The notes beneath the pieces are model-generated. The model worked only from the letters and a program-made list of their open reading frames with translations, had not been told where the DNA came from and searched no databases. Positions 14,682-23,396 of a stretch of 25,270 nucleotides of DNA are shown here, in pieces. Source of the stretch: Actinomyces sp. HMSC035G02 (lineage in GTDB: Bacteria; Actinomycetota; Actinomycetes; Actinomycetales; Actinomycetaceae). The stretch is taken from contig KV835893.1 of NCBI GenBank assembly GCA_001838165.1, forward strand, positions 3,031 through 28,300, given 5' to 3'. The translations under genes were made by a program, and so were the position numbers. Each line of letters begins with the position of its first letter. Within the stretch, counting starts at the first letter, position 1.

Positions 14682-15211
14682 GGCTTGATGACTGGCAGCG
14701 TCGACCAGGGGAAGTTGATCCACTTGTCGGTGTACGCCCACACGTAGTCGGGGTCGATGATGGAAACGGGCTTCTTGTAGATGACCGCGCTGCGGGCCTC
14801 GACGCGCACGGAGGAGGAGCCGTCGAGAGAAAGGCCGTGCTCGTCGATGAGGTCCATGACCATCTTGAGGGTCTTACCGGAGTCGGCGACGTCGTCGACG
14901 ACGAGGACGCGCTTGCCATCCATCGCGGAGACGTCCATGAGCGGGGGAAGCAGCATGGGCTCGTCGAGGGTTTCGCCGATGCCGGAGTAGAACTCGACGT
15001 TCATGGTGCCGATGGCCTTGACGTCCATCGCGTAGGCGATGGCGCCGGCCGGGATGAGGCCGCCGCGCGCGATGGCGACGATCAGGTCCGGGATCCAGCC
15101 GGAGTCGACGATCTGCTGGGTGAGCTCACGGGACGCGTCGCCGAAGCCCTCCCAGGTGAGGACCTCACGGTCGGGAGCGGTAGTGGCGTCGGGGCTGGCG
15201 GTGGTACCCAT
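14678..15211 (-). CDS. Purine-type phosphoribosyltransferase
   Basis: A 177-residue type I phosphoribosyltransferase transferring a base to PRPP in purine salvage. The PRPP loop VLVVDDVADSGKT is at 102-114. IVAIARGGLIPAGAIAY (44-60) is the PPi loop region. The C-terminal DYVWAYTDKWINFPWS resembles xanthine/hypoxanthine (XGPRT-like) enzymes, so hypoxanthine, xanthine or guanine are likely substrates. GAAGGAAG lies before the ATG. It is coupled by a GTGA overlap to the kinase gene, suggesting a two-gene salvage operon. The exact base specificity cannot be determined here. Confidence 0.87.
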   Translation of the reverse strand: MGTTASPDATTAPDREVLTWEGFGDASRELTQQIVDSGWIPDLIVAIARGGLIPAGAIAYAMDVKAIGTMNVEFYSGIGETLDEPMLLPPLMDVSAMDGKRVLVVDDVADSGKTLKMVMDLIDEHGLSLDGSSSVRVEARSAVIYKKPVSIIDPDYVWAYTDKWINFPWSTLPVIKP

Positions 15212-15241
15212 GGCTTCCTTCTCTCGGGGGTGTTGGTTTCA

Positions 15242-15247
15242 AGGGTA
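15242..15247 (-). promoter_or_regulatory. Candidate -10 box for the salvage operon
   Basis: TACCCT on the minus strand lies 30 nt before the phosphoribosyltransferase ATG. It is the third occurrence of this hexamer just upstream of a gene in the window. Confidence 0.35.
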
Positions 15248-15387
15248 TCGCCGTCGGGCGGGTGTGTGCGCGCCCGTACGGTGAATAAAACTGTGACGTG
15301 GGCAGACGTGTGCCGCGCGGAGTGGATGGCAGGTTTCTGGACTCGAAGCTGAGTGTGAGGTTGGGCCTGGTCATTCCCTCCCCAAAA

Positions 15388-15494
15388 GTCGCACGTAATT
15401 TAACTGGGTCAGTTTTTGAGAGCGGCATAAAACCCTGCAATTTCAACGGTCTGGTTTCAGAGTTTGAAAGAGAGTTGGGGGAATTACGTGCGAC
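15388..15494 (-). repeat. Inverted-repeat intergenic element, copy 6 (ACGT arm type)
   Basis: Arms GTCGCACGTAATT at 15388-15400 and AATTACGTGCGAC at 15482-15494. The inner C-run is TAAC on the left while the right keeps GGGGG, so pairing stops at 13. The minus-strand core contains CTTTCAAACTCTGAAACCAG and CCGTTGAAATTGCAGGG. AAAA precedes the left arm and ATTTTT follows the right arm. It starts 21 nt after the stop of the SprT-like gene. Confidence 0.86.
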
Positions 15495-15515
15495 ATTTTT
15501 GAGTAAGCGGTGGTG

Positions 15516-16025
15516 CTAACGACGGCGGCGGATCGAGGCGAGCTCGCGCTCGTAGGCGCGCCCGGGCGAGGCGGCCTTTCCGCGGTGCTCCCACGTGAGG
15601 ATCAGCGCCGGATTGAAGGCGCGCGAGCACACCCCGCACGAGGAGACTCGGCGCGGCGCCCGGTACAGGCGGCGGGTGGCCCCGCAGCGCGGGCACGTCC
15701 CCACCCAGGGCGCGTCCGGCGAGGGCAGGGACGAGGGCAGCCGGGCGGAATCGGGGGCGCCGAGGGCGCGTGCGGCCCGCTTCCACGCGGCGTCGTGCCC
15801 GTGGGCGGGGCCGACGAGGGCGTGGGCGATCTCGTGCAGAATGACGCCCCGGATCGTGCCTTCGTCGTACAGGTCGGTGAGCGGGCCGGACAGGCTGATC
15901 GTGCGCGAGGAATGCGTGCACGCCCCCGCCCGGCGCTTGGCGTGGTCGAAGCGGAAACGCCAGTCGACAAGTCCAGCCGCGTCCATGAGGGAGCGCGCGA
16001 GGGCACGTGCCTCTTCGCGCTTCAC
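15516..16025 (-). CDS. SprT-like zinc metalloprotein
   Basis: A 169-residue protein of the SprT/Spartan-like family. HEIAH at 64-68 is the zinc/catalytic helix and HGHDAAW (75-81) supplies the third histidine. A C-terminal zinc ribbon has Cys111-x2-Cys114 and Cys130-x2-Cys133. Spartan relatives cleave DNA-protein crosslinks, but the function of bacterial SprT proteins is unsettled, so protease activity is a family inference. The GTG at 16025 overlaps the helicase stop as GTGA, giving translational coupling. An upstream extension of the frame lies wholly inside the helicase gene and is rejected. Confidence 0.85.
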   Translation of the reverse strand: MKREEARALARSLMDAAGLVDWRFRFDHAKRRAGACTHSSRTISLSGPLTDLYDEGTIRGVILHEIAHALVGPAHGHDAAWKRAARALGAPDSARLPSSLPSPDAPWVGTCPRCGATRRLYRAPRRVSSCGVCSRAFNPALILTWEHRGKAASPGRAYERELASIRRRR

Positions 16026-19000
16026 CGCGCCCCCGCGAGGACGCCGAGCAGGCGCTTCATGGAAACCTTGTTGGGCGTGCCCAGGGTCTGGGCGAACATG
16101 GACACGCGCAGCTCCTCGGCCATCCACCGCGCCTGGGTGAGCGCGGCGTCGCGTTGGGCGTCGTAGGGCCGACGCTCCAGGGCCTCGCGCGTGGCGGCGA
16201 TCTCGGCCTCGGCCTGGTGGATGCGGTCCATGTCCTCCAGGTCGCGAGCCAGAGCCCCGGGCGAGGAGGCGGCGCGCTCGATGCGCACGGCCCCGGCGCG
16301 CAGGTAGCGGGCCAGGTGCGGCAGCGCGGAGGCGGGCGTCGCCGACACGAAACCCTCGTAGAGCAGGGTCTTCCCATGCGCCGCGACGTCGCGCGTCGTC
16401 TCCTTGAGCGAGGCCTGGGGGTGGGAGCGCACGGCGGCGTCGGCCTCGGCGCTGGCCTCCAGGGCGCGCACGACGTGGGAGAGGATCTGGTAGACGCGGT
16501 CCTCGTGGGCGTCGCGCGCGGCCGCCACGAGCGTCTCGAAGGCCTCGAGGTCGCGCACGTCGGCGGGGGTGCTCAGCTCGTCGACGAGGGCGAGGGCCGA
16601 GGCCAGCTGTGCGTCCGCGACCAGGGCCGCCGTGTCCGCGTAGGGGGAGGCCGCCAGCATGAGGGCCTCGCGGCCCGTCCACCGCGTGGTCACGCGGTTC
16701 GTCGCCAGGGCGATGCGGGACAGCAGCAGTCGGGCGAGGCCGGCGCGGTGCTCGCGGTCCGCCTCGGCGGCGCTGGCCATGACGCGCACGCCAGCCGCCG
16801 GGGCCGCGGCGGTGCCCTGGGGGACCAGCGCGGGGAAGGCCCGCAGCGTCATCGAGCCCGAGGTCTGGGTGATCGAGCGCGGCAGCGTCGGCATCTGCGT
16901 GACGCCGTCCGCGTGGAACGCCGGGTCCGGCGCGGGCGCCGAGGCCTGGGCGTCCTTTGGCGCGTGCGCGCCCCCGGGTGCGGACTGCGTGCCCTCGTTG
17001 GACGCGGATGTGGAGGTGGAGGAATTGTCCCCACCGCGGGCGGCGGCCTTCTCCGAGGCCCCGCGCCCGCGCTTGTTCCTGCTCGCCTGCTTCTCGCCGG
17101 CCTCCTCGAGGGCGGCGCGAACGGCCGTGCGCACAGCCTTGTTTGCGTCGCTGGCGAGGGATCGCTGCAGGTAGGCCAGGTCCTTGCCCGCGCCCAGCTC
17201 CTTGCCCGACGCGTCGGTGACGACGAAGGTCATGCGCAGGTGATCGGGCAGGTGGGCGCGCGCGTGCGCCAGGTCCGCCTCGCTGAGGTCCACGCCGCGC
17301 AGGACGCGCACCGCGTGGGCGAGGGCGTCCAGGACGGAGCCCTCGGTGAGGGGGCGGGGCTTGGGCTTCTCGGCGGTCGCTTCGGGACCCTGAGTGGCCG
17401 GCGCCTGTTCAGGAGCCTCCTTCGGCTCCGCCTTCTTCGGTGCCTTCGCAGGGGAATTGCGCGTCGACAGCTTGCCGGACGTCGCGCCCCACGCGGCCAG
17501 GCGGCCCATCGCGGCGTCCAGGCTCAGCGGATCGGGCTCGTCGGAGCCGTCGGCCTTCGCCGCTTTCCCGGCAGCCTTGTCCGCTGACGCCACCACGACC
17601 TCGACTGGCTCGTCGCCGGCCTGCTCGATCCAGCGAGCGACCGACGCGGCCACATCCGGCGCGGGGGCCAGCAGGCGGCGCACGCCCTTGGGCAGCGCGC
17701 GGATCGCCTCGGTCAGCAGGTCCTCGCGCATGCCCGGCACCAGCCAGTCCGTGCCCGCGTCGCTCACGCGCTCGAGCACCTCGATCGGGATGCGCATCGA
17801 CACGCCGTCGCGCGGGCTGCCCGGGGCGAACTCGTAACTCAGGGGCAGCGACAGCTCGCCGCACTGCCAACGATCCGGGAAGCCCTCGCCGGAGGTCGCC
17901 TCGCGCGGCATCAGCAGGGACGCCGGGTAGATCAGCAAATCGGGGTGCTCCCGGCGCTCGTCCTTCCACCAGCGGTTGAACGCCGCCGCGCTGGTCACGT
18001 GCTCGGGGATCAGGTCGTCGAAGAAACGGAAACGCGCCTGCTCGTCCGCGACGAGGCCGTGGGTGCGGCTACGGCGCTCAACCTCGCGAGCCTGCTCCAC
18101 CAGCGCCTCGTTTCGGCGCTGGAAAGCGTGCCTCTCCCTCCACTGGCCATCCACCAGGGCGTTACGAATGAACATCTCGCGGGCCAGCTCGCGGGCAGTC
18201 GTCCCCTCGCGCGCGGCCGCCAGCTCCTCGAAATGACGCGGCTCAAACGACCCCGACGACAGCGGATCCTTCGACGCCGACGACAGCGGATCCTTCGACG
18301 CCGACACCAAGCCAGCCGCCAGCGCCTCCAGCGACCCCGCGCGCGGAGCGTGAGAGCGCGAGGCGGCCACGGCCTCGTCGATGACGAGGTCACCCAAGCG
18401 CCCCAGCAGCACCTCGCGGTCCGCCGCCAGCGTCAACCCGTAGAGGGTCACGCGCTCGCGGACCATCGCCGCGCCCTTCGCGACCGACCAGAACGGCTCC
18501 GAATAGGAGCGCTTGAGCAGGCCGCGCGCTGCCGGCTCCACCCACTCCGGGCGGATGCGGGCCACCGTGCGCGCGAACAGGCGCGAGGTCTCCACGAGCT
18601 CCGCGGTCATCACCCAGGCGGGGTGCCCGCTCACGCCCGAGCCCGGCCAGATCGTGAAGTGCGTGCCGCGCGCGCCCTCGTAGTCGCGCCTCGTCTCGTC
18701 CCACGACCCCAGGTAGGACAGCAGGCCCACCAGCAGCGAGCGGTGCACCTGATCCGCGTCCACGCTCGCCGTGCCCTGCCCGTAGGCCAGGACCGCGCGA
18801 ACGGCCGCGTCCTGCGCGCCGCCGAACTGGGCGGCCTCCACGACGTCTCCCGTTGACGGCTCGCCCACCGGCCCCGCGGCGATCCCCAGCGCCCGGGCCA
18901 TCTGGCGCAGCTGGCCGACGACGTCGCGCCACTCGCGCCACCGCAGGTAGTGGAAGAACTCCGCGCGGCACATGCGCCGGAACGCCGAACCCGACAGGTC

Positions 19001-20902
19001 GCGGGCCTGCACCGCCAGGTAGCGCCACAGGTTCAGGTACGTGATGAAGTCCGAATGGGGGTCCGCCAGGCGCGCGTGCGAGGCGTCCGCCGTGCCCTGG
19101 TGCTCGGCCGGGCGCTCGCGCACGTCCTGGATCGACAGCGCCGCCACGATGACGAGCACCTCCGAGGCGCATCCCAGGCGCTCGGCCTCCAGCAGCATGC
19201 GCCCCAGGCGCGGGTCGATCGGCAGGCGCGCCAGGTCCCGTCCGATGCCGGTGAGCCTGTACTGGGACGAGGCCGGGGCGCCGTCCCCGGTCTCGCGATC
19301 CTGCGCGAGCGCGCCGATCTCCACGAGGAGGGCCACGCCGTCGCGCACCGCGCGTCGATCCGGGGCGTCCAGGAACGGGAAGTCCTCGACCGCGCCCAGC
19401 CCGAGGGACGCCATTTGCAAGATGACGCTGGCCAGCGACGTGCGCAGGATTTCCGGCTCCGTGAAGCGCGGACGCGACAGGTAGTCGGCTTGGGAGAACA
19501 GGCGGATCGCCACGCCCTCCGCGACTCGGCCGCATCGGCCCGCGCGCTGGTTCGCGCTGGCCTGGCTGACCGGCTCGATCGGTAGGCGCTGCACCTTCGT
19601 CTTGTTGGAATAACGGGAAATACGCGCCAAACCCGGGTCGATCACGTAGCGGATGCCCGGCACCGTCAGCGACGTCTCCGCCACGTTCGTCGCCAGGACC
19701 ACGCGGCGCAAGCGGTGCGGCTCGAACACGCGATGCTGCTCGGCCGCCGTCAGCCGCGCGTACAGCGGCAGGATCTCGATGTCTGTCGGGCGGGCGCCCT
19801 TGTCGTCGCCCGCGCGCCGGCCTCGTCCCTTCAGGTGATCGAGGAGGGCCGCCTCCGTGTCGCGGATGTCGCGCTCGCCGGGCAGGAAGACCAGGATGTC
19901 GCCGTCGCCCTCCGCGCTCAGCTCGTCCACCGCGTGGCAGATCGCCGTCTCCACGTCGATGTCCTCGCCCATGCCGTAGCCCAGCGTCGCCAGCTCGTCG
20001 TCCGGGTCCTCCAGGACCAGCTGCATGGGGCCGGACTCGGTGACGTCGGTGGTCTCGATGATCTCGGTCTCGTCCGCCTGCTGTGCCGAGGCCTCGGACG
20101 TGTACGACGAGGGCGTCGTCGGGCCGAGGGGGCGGTAGCGGATCTCCACCGGGTACGTGCGGCCCGACACCTCGATGACCGGCGCCGGCTCGATCAGGCG
20201 ACCCGAGCCGGGAGCGCCCTCCCACGTGCCGAAATGGCCCGCGAAACGGTCCGAATCGATCGTCGCCGACGTGATGATGACCTTCAGGTCCGGGCGCGCG
20301 GGCAGCAGGCGCGCCACGTAGCCCAGGATGAAGTCGATGTTCAGGCTGCGCTCGTGGGCCTCGTCGATGATGAGCGTGTCGTAGCGGCGCAGCATCGGAT
20401 CCGACTGGATCTCCGCCAGTAGGATGCCGTCCGTCATGAGCTTGACGAGGGTTGTGGGGCCCACCTCGTCCGTGAAACGCACCTGGTAGCCGACCACCTG
20501 GCCGCGCTCGCGGCCCACGGTCTGGCCCAGCTCGTCGGCGATGCGATCCGCGACCGAGCGCGCCGCCAGCCTGCGCGGCTGGGTGTGCCCGATCATGCCG
20601 GCCACGCCGCGGCCCAGCTGCATGCAGATCTTCGGCAGCTGCGTCGTCTTGCCCGAGCCGGTCTCGCCCGACACGATGACCACCTGGTGGTCGCGGATAG
20701 CGCGTGCAATCTCGTCGCGGCGGGCGCTCACCGGCAGGTCCGGGAAGGAGATCACCGGGATTGCCGCGGCGCGCTCGGCGAGCTGCTCCGGCGTGAAGGG
20801 CTTGAAGGGACACGCGTGCTCGCGGGGGCGGCCCCCGCGGCGCGGTCGCGCTTTACGCGCGGGCTCGGAGGAGCGGGGCTTGGCGGAGCGAGAGTCAGGC
20901 AT
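16022..20902 (-). CDS. hrpA: ATP-dependent RNA helicase HrpA (DEAH/RHA family)
   Basis: A 1626-residue DEAH-box helicase that uses ATP to remodel RNA; in E. coli HrpA acts on collided ribosomes. Motifs in order: GETGSGKT (79-86), TQPRRLAARS (107-116), MTDGILL, DEAH (180-183), ITSATI, VFLPGERDI, LATNVAETSLT, and QRAGRCGR. The C-terminal DUF3418 region includes GVSMRIPIEVLERV and DWLVPGM. It is about 300 residues longer than E. coli HrpA because of low-complexity inserts: an acidic one before motif IV, a KDPLSS repeat, and two Ala/Lys/Ser-rich stretches in the C-terminal part. The ATG at 20902 has no ribosome site and lies 9 nt after TAGACT. It is coupled to the SprT-like gene. Confidence 0.93.
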   Translation of the reverse strand: MPDSRSAKPRSSEPARKARPRRGGRPREHACPFKPFTPEQLAERAAAIPVISFPDLPVSARRDEIARAIRDHQVVIVSGETGSGKTTQLPKICMQLGRGVAGMIGHTQPRRLAARSVADRIADELGQTVGRERGQVVGYQVRFTDEVGPTTLVKLMTDGILLAEIQSDPMLRRYDTLIIDEAHERSLNIDFILGYVARLLPARPDLKVIITSATIDSDRFAGHFGTWEGAPGSGRLIEPAPVIEVSGRTYPVEIRYRPLGPTTPSSYTSEASAQQADETEIIETTDVTESGPMQLVLEDPDDELATLGYGMGEDIDVETAICHAVDELSAEGDGDILVFLPGERDIRDTEAALLDHLKGRGRRAGDDKGARPTDIEILPLYARLTAAEQHRVFEPHRLRRVVLATNVAETSLTVPGIRYVIDPGLARISRYSNKTKVQRLPIEPVSQASANQRAGRCGRVAEGVAIRLFSQADYLSRPRFTEPEILRTSLASVILQMASLGLGAVEDFPFLDAPDRRAVRDGVALLVEIGALAQDRETGDGAPASSQYRLTGIGRDLARLPIDPRLGRMLLEAERLGCASEVLVIVAALSIQDVRERPAEHQGTADASHARLADPHSDFITYLNLWRYLAVQARDLSGSAFRRMCRAEFFHYLRWREWRDVVGQLRQMARALGIAAGPVGEPSTGDVVEAAQFGGAQDAAVRAVLAYGQGTASVDADQVHRSLLVGLLSYLGSWDETRRDYEGARGTHFTIWPGSGVSGHPAWVMTAELVETSRLFARTVARIRPEWVEPAARGLLKRSYSEPFWSVAKGAAMVRERVTLYGLTLAADREVLLGRLGDLVIDEAVAASRSHAPRAGSLEALAAGLVSASKDPLSSASKDPLSSGSFEPRHFEELAAAREGTTARELAREMFIRNALVDGQWRERHAFQRRNEALVEQAREVERRSRTHGLVADEQARFRFFDDLIPEHVTSAAAFNRWWKDERREHPDLLIYPASLLMPREATSGEGFPDRWQCGELSLPLSYEFAPGSPRDGVSMRIPIEVLERVSDAGTDWLVPGMREDLLTEAIRALPKGVRRLLAPAPDVAASVARWIEQAGDEPVEVVVASADKAAGKAAKADGSDEPDPLSLDAAMGRLAAWGATSGKLSTRNSPAKAPKKAEPKEAPEQAPATQGPEATAEKPKPRPLTEGSVLDALAHAVRVLRGVDLSEADLAHARAHLPDHLRMTFVVTDASGKELGAGKDLAYLQRSLASDANKAVRTAVRAALEEAGEKQASRNKRGRGASEKAAARGGDNSSTSTSASNEGTQSAPGGAHAPKDAQASAPAPDPAFHADGVTQMPTLPRSITQTSGSMTLRAFPALVPQGTAAAPAAGVRVMASAAEADREHRAGLARLLLSRIALATNRVTTRWTGREALMLAASPYADTAALVADAQLASALALVDELSTPADVRDLEAFETLVAAARDAHEDRVYQILSHVVRALEASAEADAAVRSHPQASLKETTRDVAAHGKTLLYEGFVSATPASALPHLARYLRAGAVRIERAASSPGALARDLEDMDRIHQAEAEIAATREALERRPYDAQRDAALTQARWMAEELRVSMFAQTLGTPNKVSMKRLLGVLAGAR
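18254..18302 (-). repeat. 24-bp in-frame tandem repeat inside hrpA
   Basis: Two copies of a 24-bp unit containing GACAGCGGATCCTTCGACG encode two successive SASKDPLS-type octapeptides in a low-complexity linker of the helicase. The copies look identical or nearly so, suggesting a recent slippage duplication and a site that may vary between strains. Confidence 0.7.
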
Positions 20903-20911
20903 GATAGCGCC

Positions 20912-20917
20912 AGTCTA
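20912..20917 (-). promoter_or_regulatory. Candidate -10 box, near-leaderless, hrpA
   Basis: TAGACT on the minus strand lies 9 nt before the ATG, with no Shine-Dalgarno sequence between them. No clear -35 element was seen. Confidence 0.38.
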
Positions 20918-20986
20918 GTCGCAGACCAGAGGGGGCCGCCCGGCACCCGGCGGCGTGGCCGCACTGGAAGGCGCGACACCCCCAAA

Positions 20987-21093
20987 GTCGCACGTAATTC
21001 CCTTGGGTCAGTTTTTGAGTGCGGCTTAAATCCGCATGATTTCAACGGTCTGATTTCAAACATTGAAAGAGGGATGGGGGAATTACGTGCGAC
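20987..21093 (-). repeat. Inverted-repeat intergenic element, copy 7 (ACGT arm type)
   Basis: Arms GTCGCACGTAATTCCC at 20987-21002 and GGGAATTACGTGCGAC at 21078-21093 are 16 perfect pairs. The minus-strand core has CTTTCAATGTTTGAAATCAG and CCGTTGAAATCATGCGG. It is very similar to copy 6 on the left interior (TTGGGTCAGTTTTTGAG here; CTGGGTCAGTTTTTGAG there). It lies 77 nt after the stop of the ADP-ribosylglycohydrolase gene, with the GGGTGT array between. Confidence 0.88.
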
Positions 21094-21110
21094 ATTTTTC
21101 GGTAAGTGCT

Positions 21111-21152
21111 GGGTGTGGGTGTGGGTGCGGGTGTGGGTGTGGGTGAGGGTGT
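21111..21152 (+). repeat. Seven-unit GGGTGT tandem array (G-quadruplex-type)
   Basis: Seven consecutive hexamers GGGTGN (five of the seven GGGTGT in full, plus one GGGTGC and one GGGTGA) lie between element copy 7 and the stop of the ADP-ribosylglycohydrolase gene. Seven GGG tracts with 3-nt loops meet the usual G4 pattern on the plus strand. The transcript of the flanking minus-strand gene would be C-rich here. Confidence 0.85.
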
Positions 21153-21170
21153 GGCGAGTCGGGGCTGCCG

Positions 21171-22142
21171 TCAGGCGGAGGGCGTCTCGTCCTGCAGGTC
21201 CTCGTCGAAGCGAGTCACGGGTGGTTCCAGGCGCAGATCGACGAGGTCGCGCGCCAGTTGGTCGATCTCCTCGCCCAGGTACACGCGCTCCCTCCACGAG
21301 GCCGGGATGCCCTCGATCCCGTAGTAAGCGCCGCCCAGCTGGCCGTAGATCGCGGCGTTCGTGTCCGAGTCACCGCCCATGTTCGAAATCGCCAGGGTCG
21401 CGTCCTTGAAGGACGGGAAATCCAGGAGGCCGTGCACCGCCAGGCGCAGGCCGTTTACGATGTAGCCGCTTGTCTCCGCCTCCCACGAGGCACGAACCTG
21501 CGGATCAGGGCTGATCACCCTCGCGGCCATGTCGTCGAAAGCCGCACCCGTCGACGCCCACGACACGTCCATGAGCTGCTCTGGGGACCATCCCAGCAGT
21601 GCGCCCACCAGCAGGGCGGCGAAGACCTCGGTGGCGGCCTCGGCCTCGACCGAGAAGTGCGTCTCGCGCGCGCTCAAGCGAGCGGTCGCGACCACCTCGC
21701 GCGGGGAACGCGAGCGGAAACCCGCGATCACCATGGGCGCCAGGCGCATAATCGCGCCGTTACCCGCGCTGTTCGTGCGCTCGGCGGTCACCGGTACGCG
21801 GCGTTCATGCTGATAATCGAACAGCGCAGCGCGCACCTGGCCGCCGATGTCGAAACACCTATCCGTCGACGAACGGTAACCCTCCGAAAACCAACGCTGG
21901 TAGCGCTCCATCACGTCAAACGAGTCGTAGCGGCCCTGCGCCAGCAGGGAATCCGCGATGCACAGAGCCATCGACGTGTCATCCGTCCACTGCCCGGGCT
22001 TTAGCAGGAAGGGGCCGCCGCCCACCATGTCCGTGATCGGATCGAAGGTGCCCGCCCACTTGAACTCGTTCGTGGTGCCCACCGCGTCGCCGACAGCCAG
22101 GCCCATGAGGGCGCCGCGCGCCCGAGAAAGAAAATCCGTCAT
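21171..22142 (-). CDS. ADP-ribosylglycohydrolase family protein
   Basis: A 323-residue DraG/ARH-like hydrolase, predicted to remove ADP-ribose from proteins or other acceptors using two magnesium ions. Family metal-binding motifs are complete: GLAVGDAVG near the N-terminus, WTDDTSMAL (TDDT at 53-56), NSAGNGAIMRLAP, and GGDSDT at 256-261. The ATG at 22142 is chosen because GGGGG lies just upstream and the protein then begins MTDFLSRARGALMG, the normal family start. A longer frame reaching 22337 would overlap the VIT gene. No ADP-ribosyltransferase gene is visible nearby, so the target is unknown. Confidence 0.9.
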   Translation of the reverse strand: MTDFLSRARGALMGLAVGDAVGTTNEFKWAGTFDPITDMVGGGPFLLKPGQWTDDTSMALCIADSLLAQGRYDSFDVMERYQRWFSEGYRSSTDRCFDIGGQVRAALFDYQHERRVPVTAERTNSAGNGAIMRLAPMVIAGFRSRSPREVVATARLSARETHFSVEAEAATEVFAALLVGALLGWSPEQLMDVSWASTGAAFDDMAARVISPDPQVRASWEAETSGYIVNGLRLAVHGLLDFPSFKDATLAISNMGGDSDTNAAIYGQLGGAYYGIEGIPASWRERVYLGEEIDQLARDLVDLRLEPPVTRFDEDLQDETPSA

Positions 22143-22251
22143 GCCCCCAGTCTCGCACAGGGGCCCCAGCTGGGCCACGGCCTGCGCCCCACGCCTCGCC
22201 CGAGGCCAGGTGGACGCGTGAGTCGGCCCCGGCCTCGTCCCGAGAGAGACG

Positions 22252-23376
22252 TCAGGAAACCGAGGTGCCGAACAACCAGCCCAGCAGGTAGGTAACTCCC
22301 GCTGCACCGAAGCCCACGACGAGCTGGCGCAGCGCACGAGGCAATGGGGACTGGCCGGACAGGATACCGACCATGCCGCCCGTGAACAGCAGGGCGACGC
22401 CGACGATCACGGCCGCGACGACGATCGCCGCCAGGCCCGTCATGCCCAGCAGGTAGGGGATCAGCGGGAAGAACGCGCCCACCGCGAAGAACATGAACGA
22501 GGACAGCGCCGCCTTCATGGGCGTGCCCACCTGATCGCCAGCACCGTCCGACTCGGGGCCGCCCAGGGCGGCACGCACCGCGATCGCGCCGGACTCGCCG
22601 TTCGCAGGCTTGGCGAGGCGCGCGAAGACCTGCCTCGCGTGCCGCTCGGCCTCCTCCTCGCTCTCGCCGCGCGCACGGAACACGAGTGCCAGCTCGTTCG
22701 CATCCACGTCCAGGTCCGGCACCGCCTGATGCGCGTCCGGGTCAGGGATCGAGGCATCGAGCAGCTCGCGCTGACTGCGCACACTCACCCACTCGCCAGC
22801 CGCCATCGACAGGGCGCCCGCGAGCAGGCCCGAAACGCCAGTCAAGAGAACGACGTGCGGCTCCATGCCCGTCGCCGCCACGCCCAGCACGAGGGCCAGG
22901 TTCGACACGAGGCCGTCGTTCGCGCCAAAGACCGCCGCGCGGAATGTGCCCGCCAGGGTCTCGCGGGACTTCGCCGCCAGGGAACGGATGACCTCGGCGT
23001 GAATGTGCTCGTCCGCCTGCATGTGCGCGGGCACGTCATCGTCCACATCGCGGGCGGACCGCTGCTCCGCGCGCTGGGCCATCGCCAGAATGAAAATCGT
23101 GCCAAAAAGGTGTGCGAGGACGGACGCGGCGCGCGTGCGCAGCGGCGGCTTGGGTGCGGGCAGGGCGTGATCGCCCAGGCGCGCCAGCCAATACTCCTCG
23201 TGGCGGCGCTCCGCCTCCTCGAGCTGCAAGAGGACCGCACGTTCCTCGCCCGTCCGGCGCTCAGAAAGGTCGCGGTAGGTGCGAGCCTCCATGCGCTCCT
23301 CGGCCAGGTGCTTGCGCCAGCGCTTAATCTGCGCGCGCGTGGGCTCCTGGGAGTTGATCTGCTGATCTGTGCTCAC
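22252..23376 (-). CDS. Ferritin-like (Er)/VIT1 fusion iron transporter, MbfA-like
   Basis: A 374-residue protein joining an N-terminal di-iron ferritin-like domain to a C-terminal VIT1/CCC1 membrane domain. The first domain has Glu-rich EERMEART (27-34) and two ExxH motifs, E56-H59 (ERRH) and E123-H126 (EHIH), so the di-iron site looks complete. The second has FGANDGLVSN, GLLAGALSMAAGEWVS and three hydrophobic C-terminal helices. MbfA proteins of this design export iron from the cytosol under iron or peroxide stress; that role is inferred. The GTG at 23376 is preferred (GAGGGTACGAGG upstream) over a TTG at 23400 that overlaps the preceding gene. It lies 20 nt after the small YtxH-like gene, probably one operon. 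Confidence 0.87.
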   Translation of the reverse strand: MSTDQQINSQEPTRAQIKRWRKHLAEERMEARTYRDLSERRTGEERAVLLQLEEAERRHEEYWLARLGDHALPAPKPPLRTRAASVLAHLFGTIFILAMAQRAEQRSARDVDDDVPAHMQADEHIHAEVIRSLAAKSRETLAGTFRAAVFGANDGLVSNLALVLGVAATGMEPHVVLLTGVSGLLAGALSMAAGEWVSVRSQRELLDASIPDPDAHQAVPDLDVDANELALVFRARGESEEEAERHARQVFARLAKPANGESGAIAVRAALGGPESDGAGDQVGTPMKAALSSFMFFAVGAFFPLIPYLLGMTGLAAIVVAAVIVGVALLFTGGMVGILSGQSPLPRALRQLVVGFGAAGVTYLLGWLFGTSVS

Positions 23377-23396
23377 GGCCTCGTACCCTCGCGCGC

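Noticed and set aside
18390..20813. 807-codon frame on the same strand as hrpA in another register
   Set aside because: It is composed of Arg/Gly/Pro/Ala-rich low-complexity sequence typical of an out-of-frame read of a GC-rich gene, while hrpA carries all helicase motifs.
9722..21093. Classical transposon-type MITE with target-site duplications
   Set aside because: I compared the immediate flanks of the copies and saw no consistent direct duplication. Flanks are instead partly conserved (AAAGTCGC / GCGACTTT). Mobility remains possible but is not supported here.
22143..22337. 65-residue N-terminal extension of the ADP-ribosylglycohydrolase
   Set aside because: It overlaps the end of the VIT gene, and the family's N-terminus begins at the ATG at 22142 with GGGGG just upstream.
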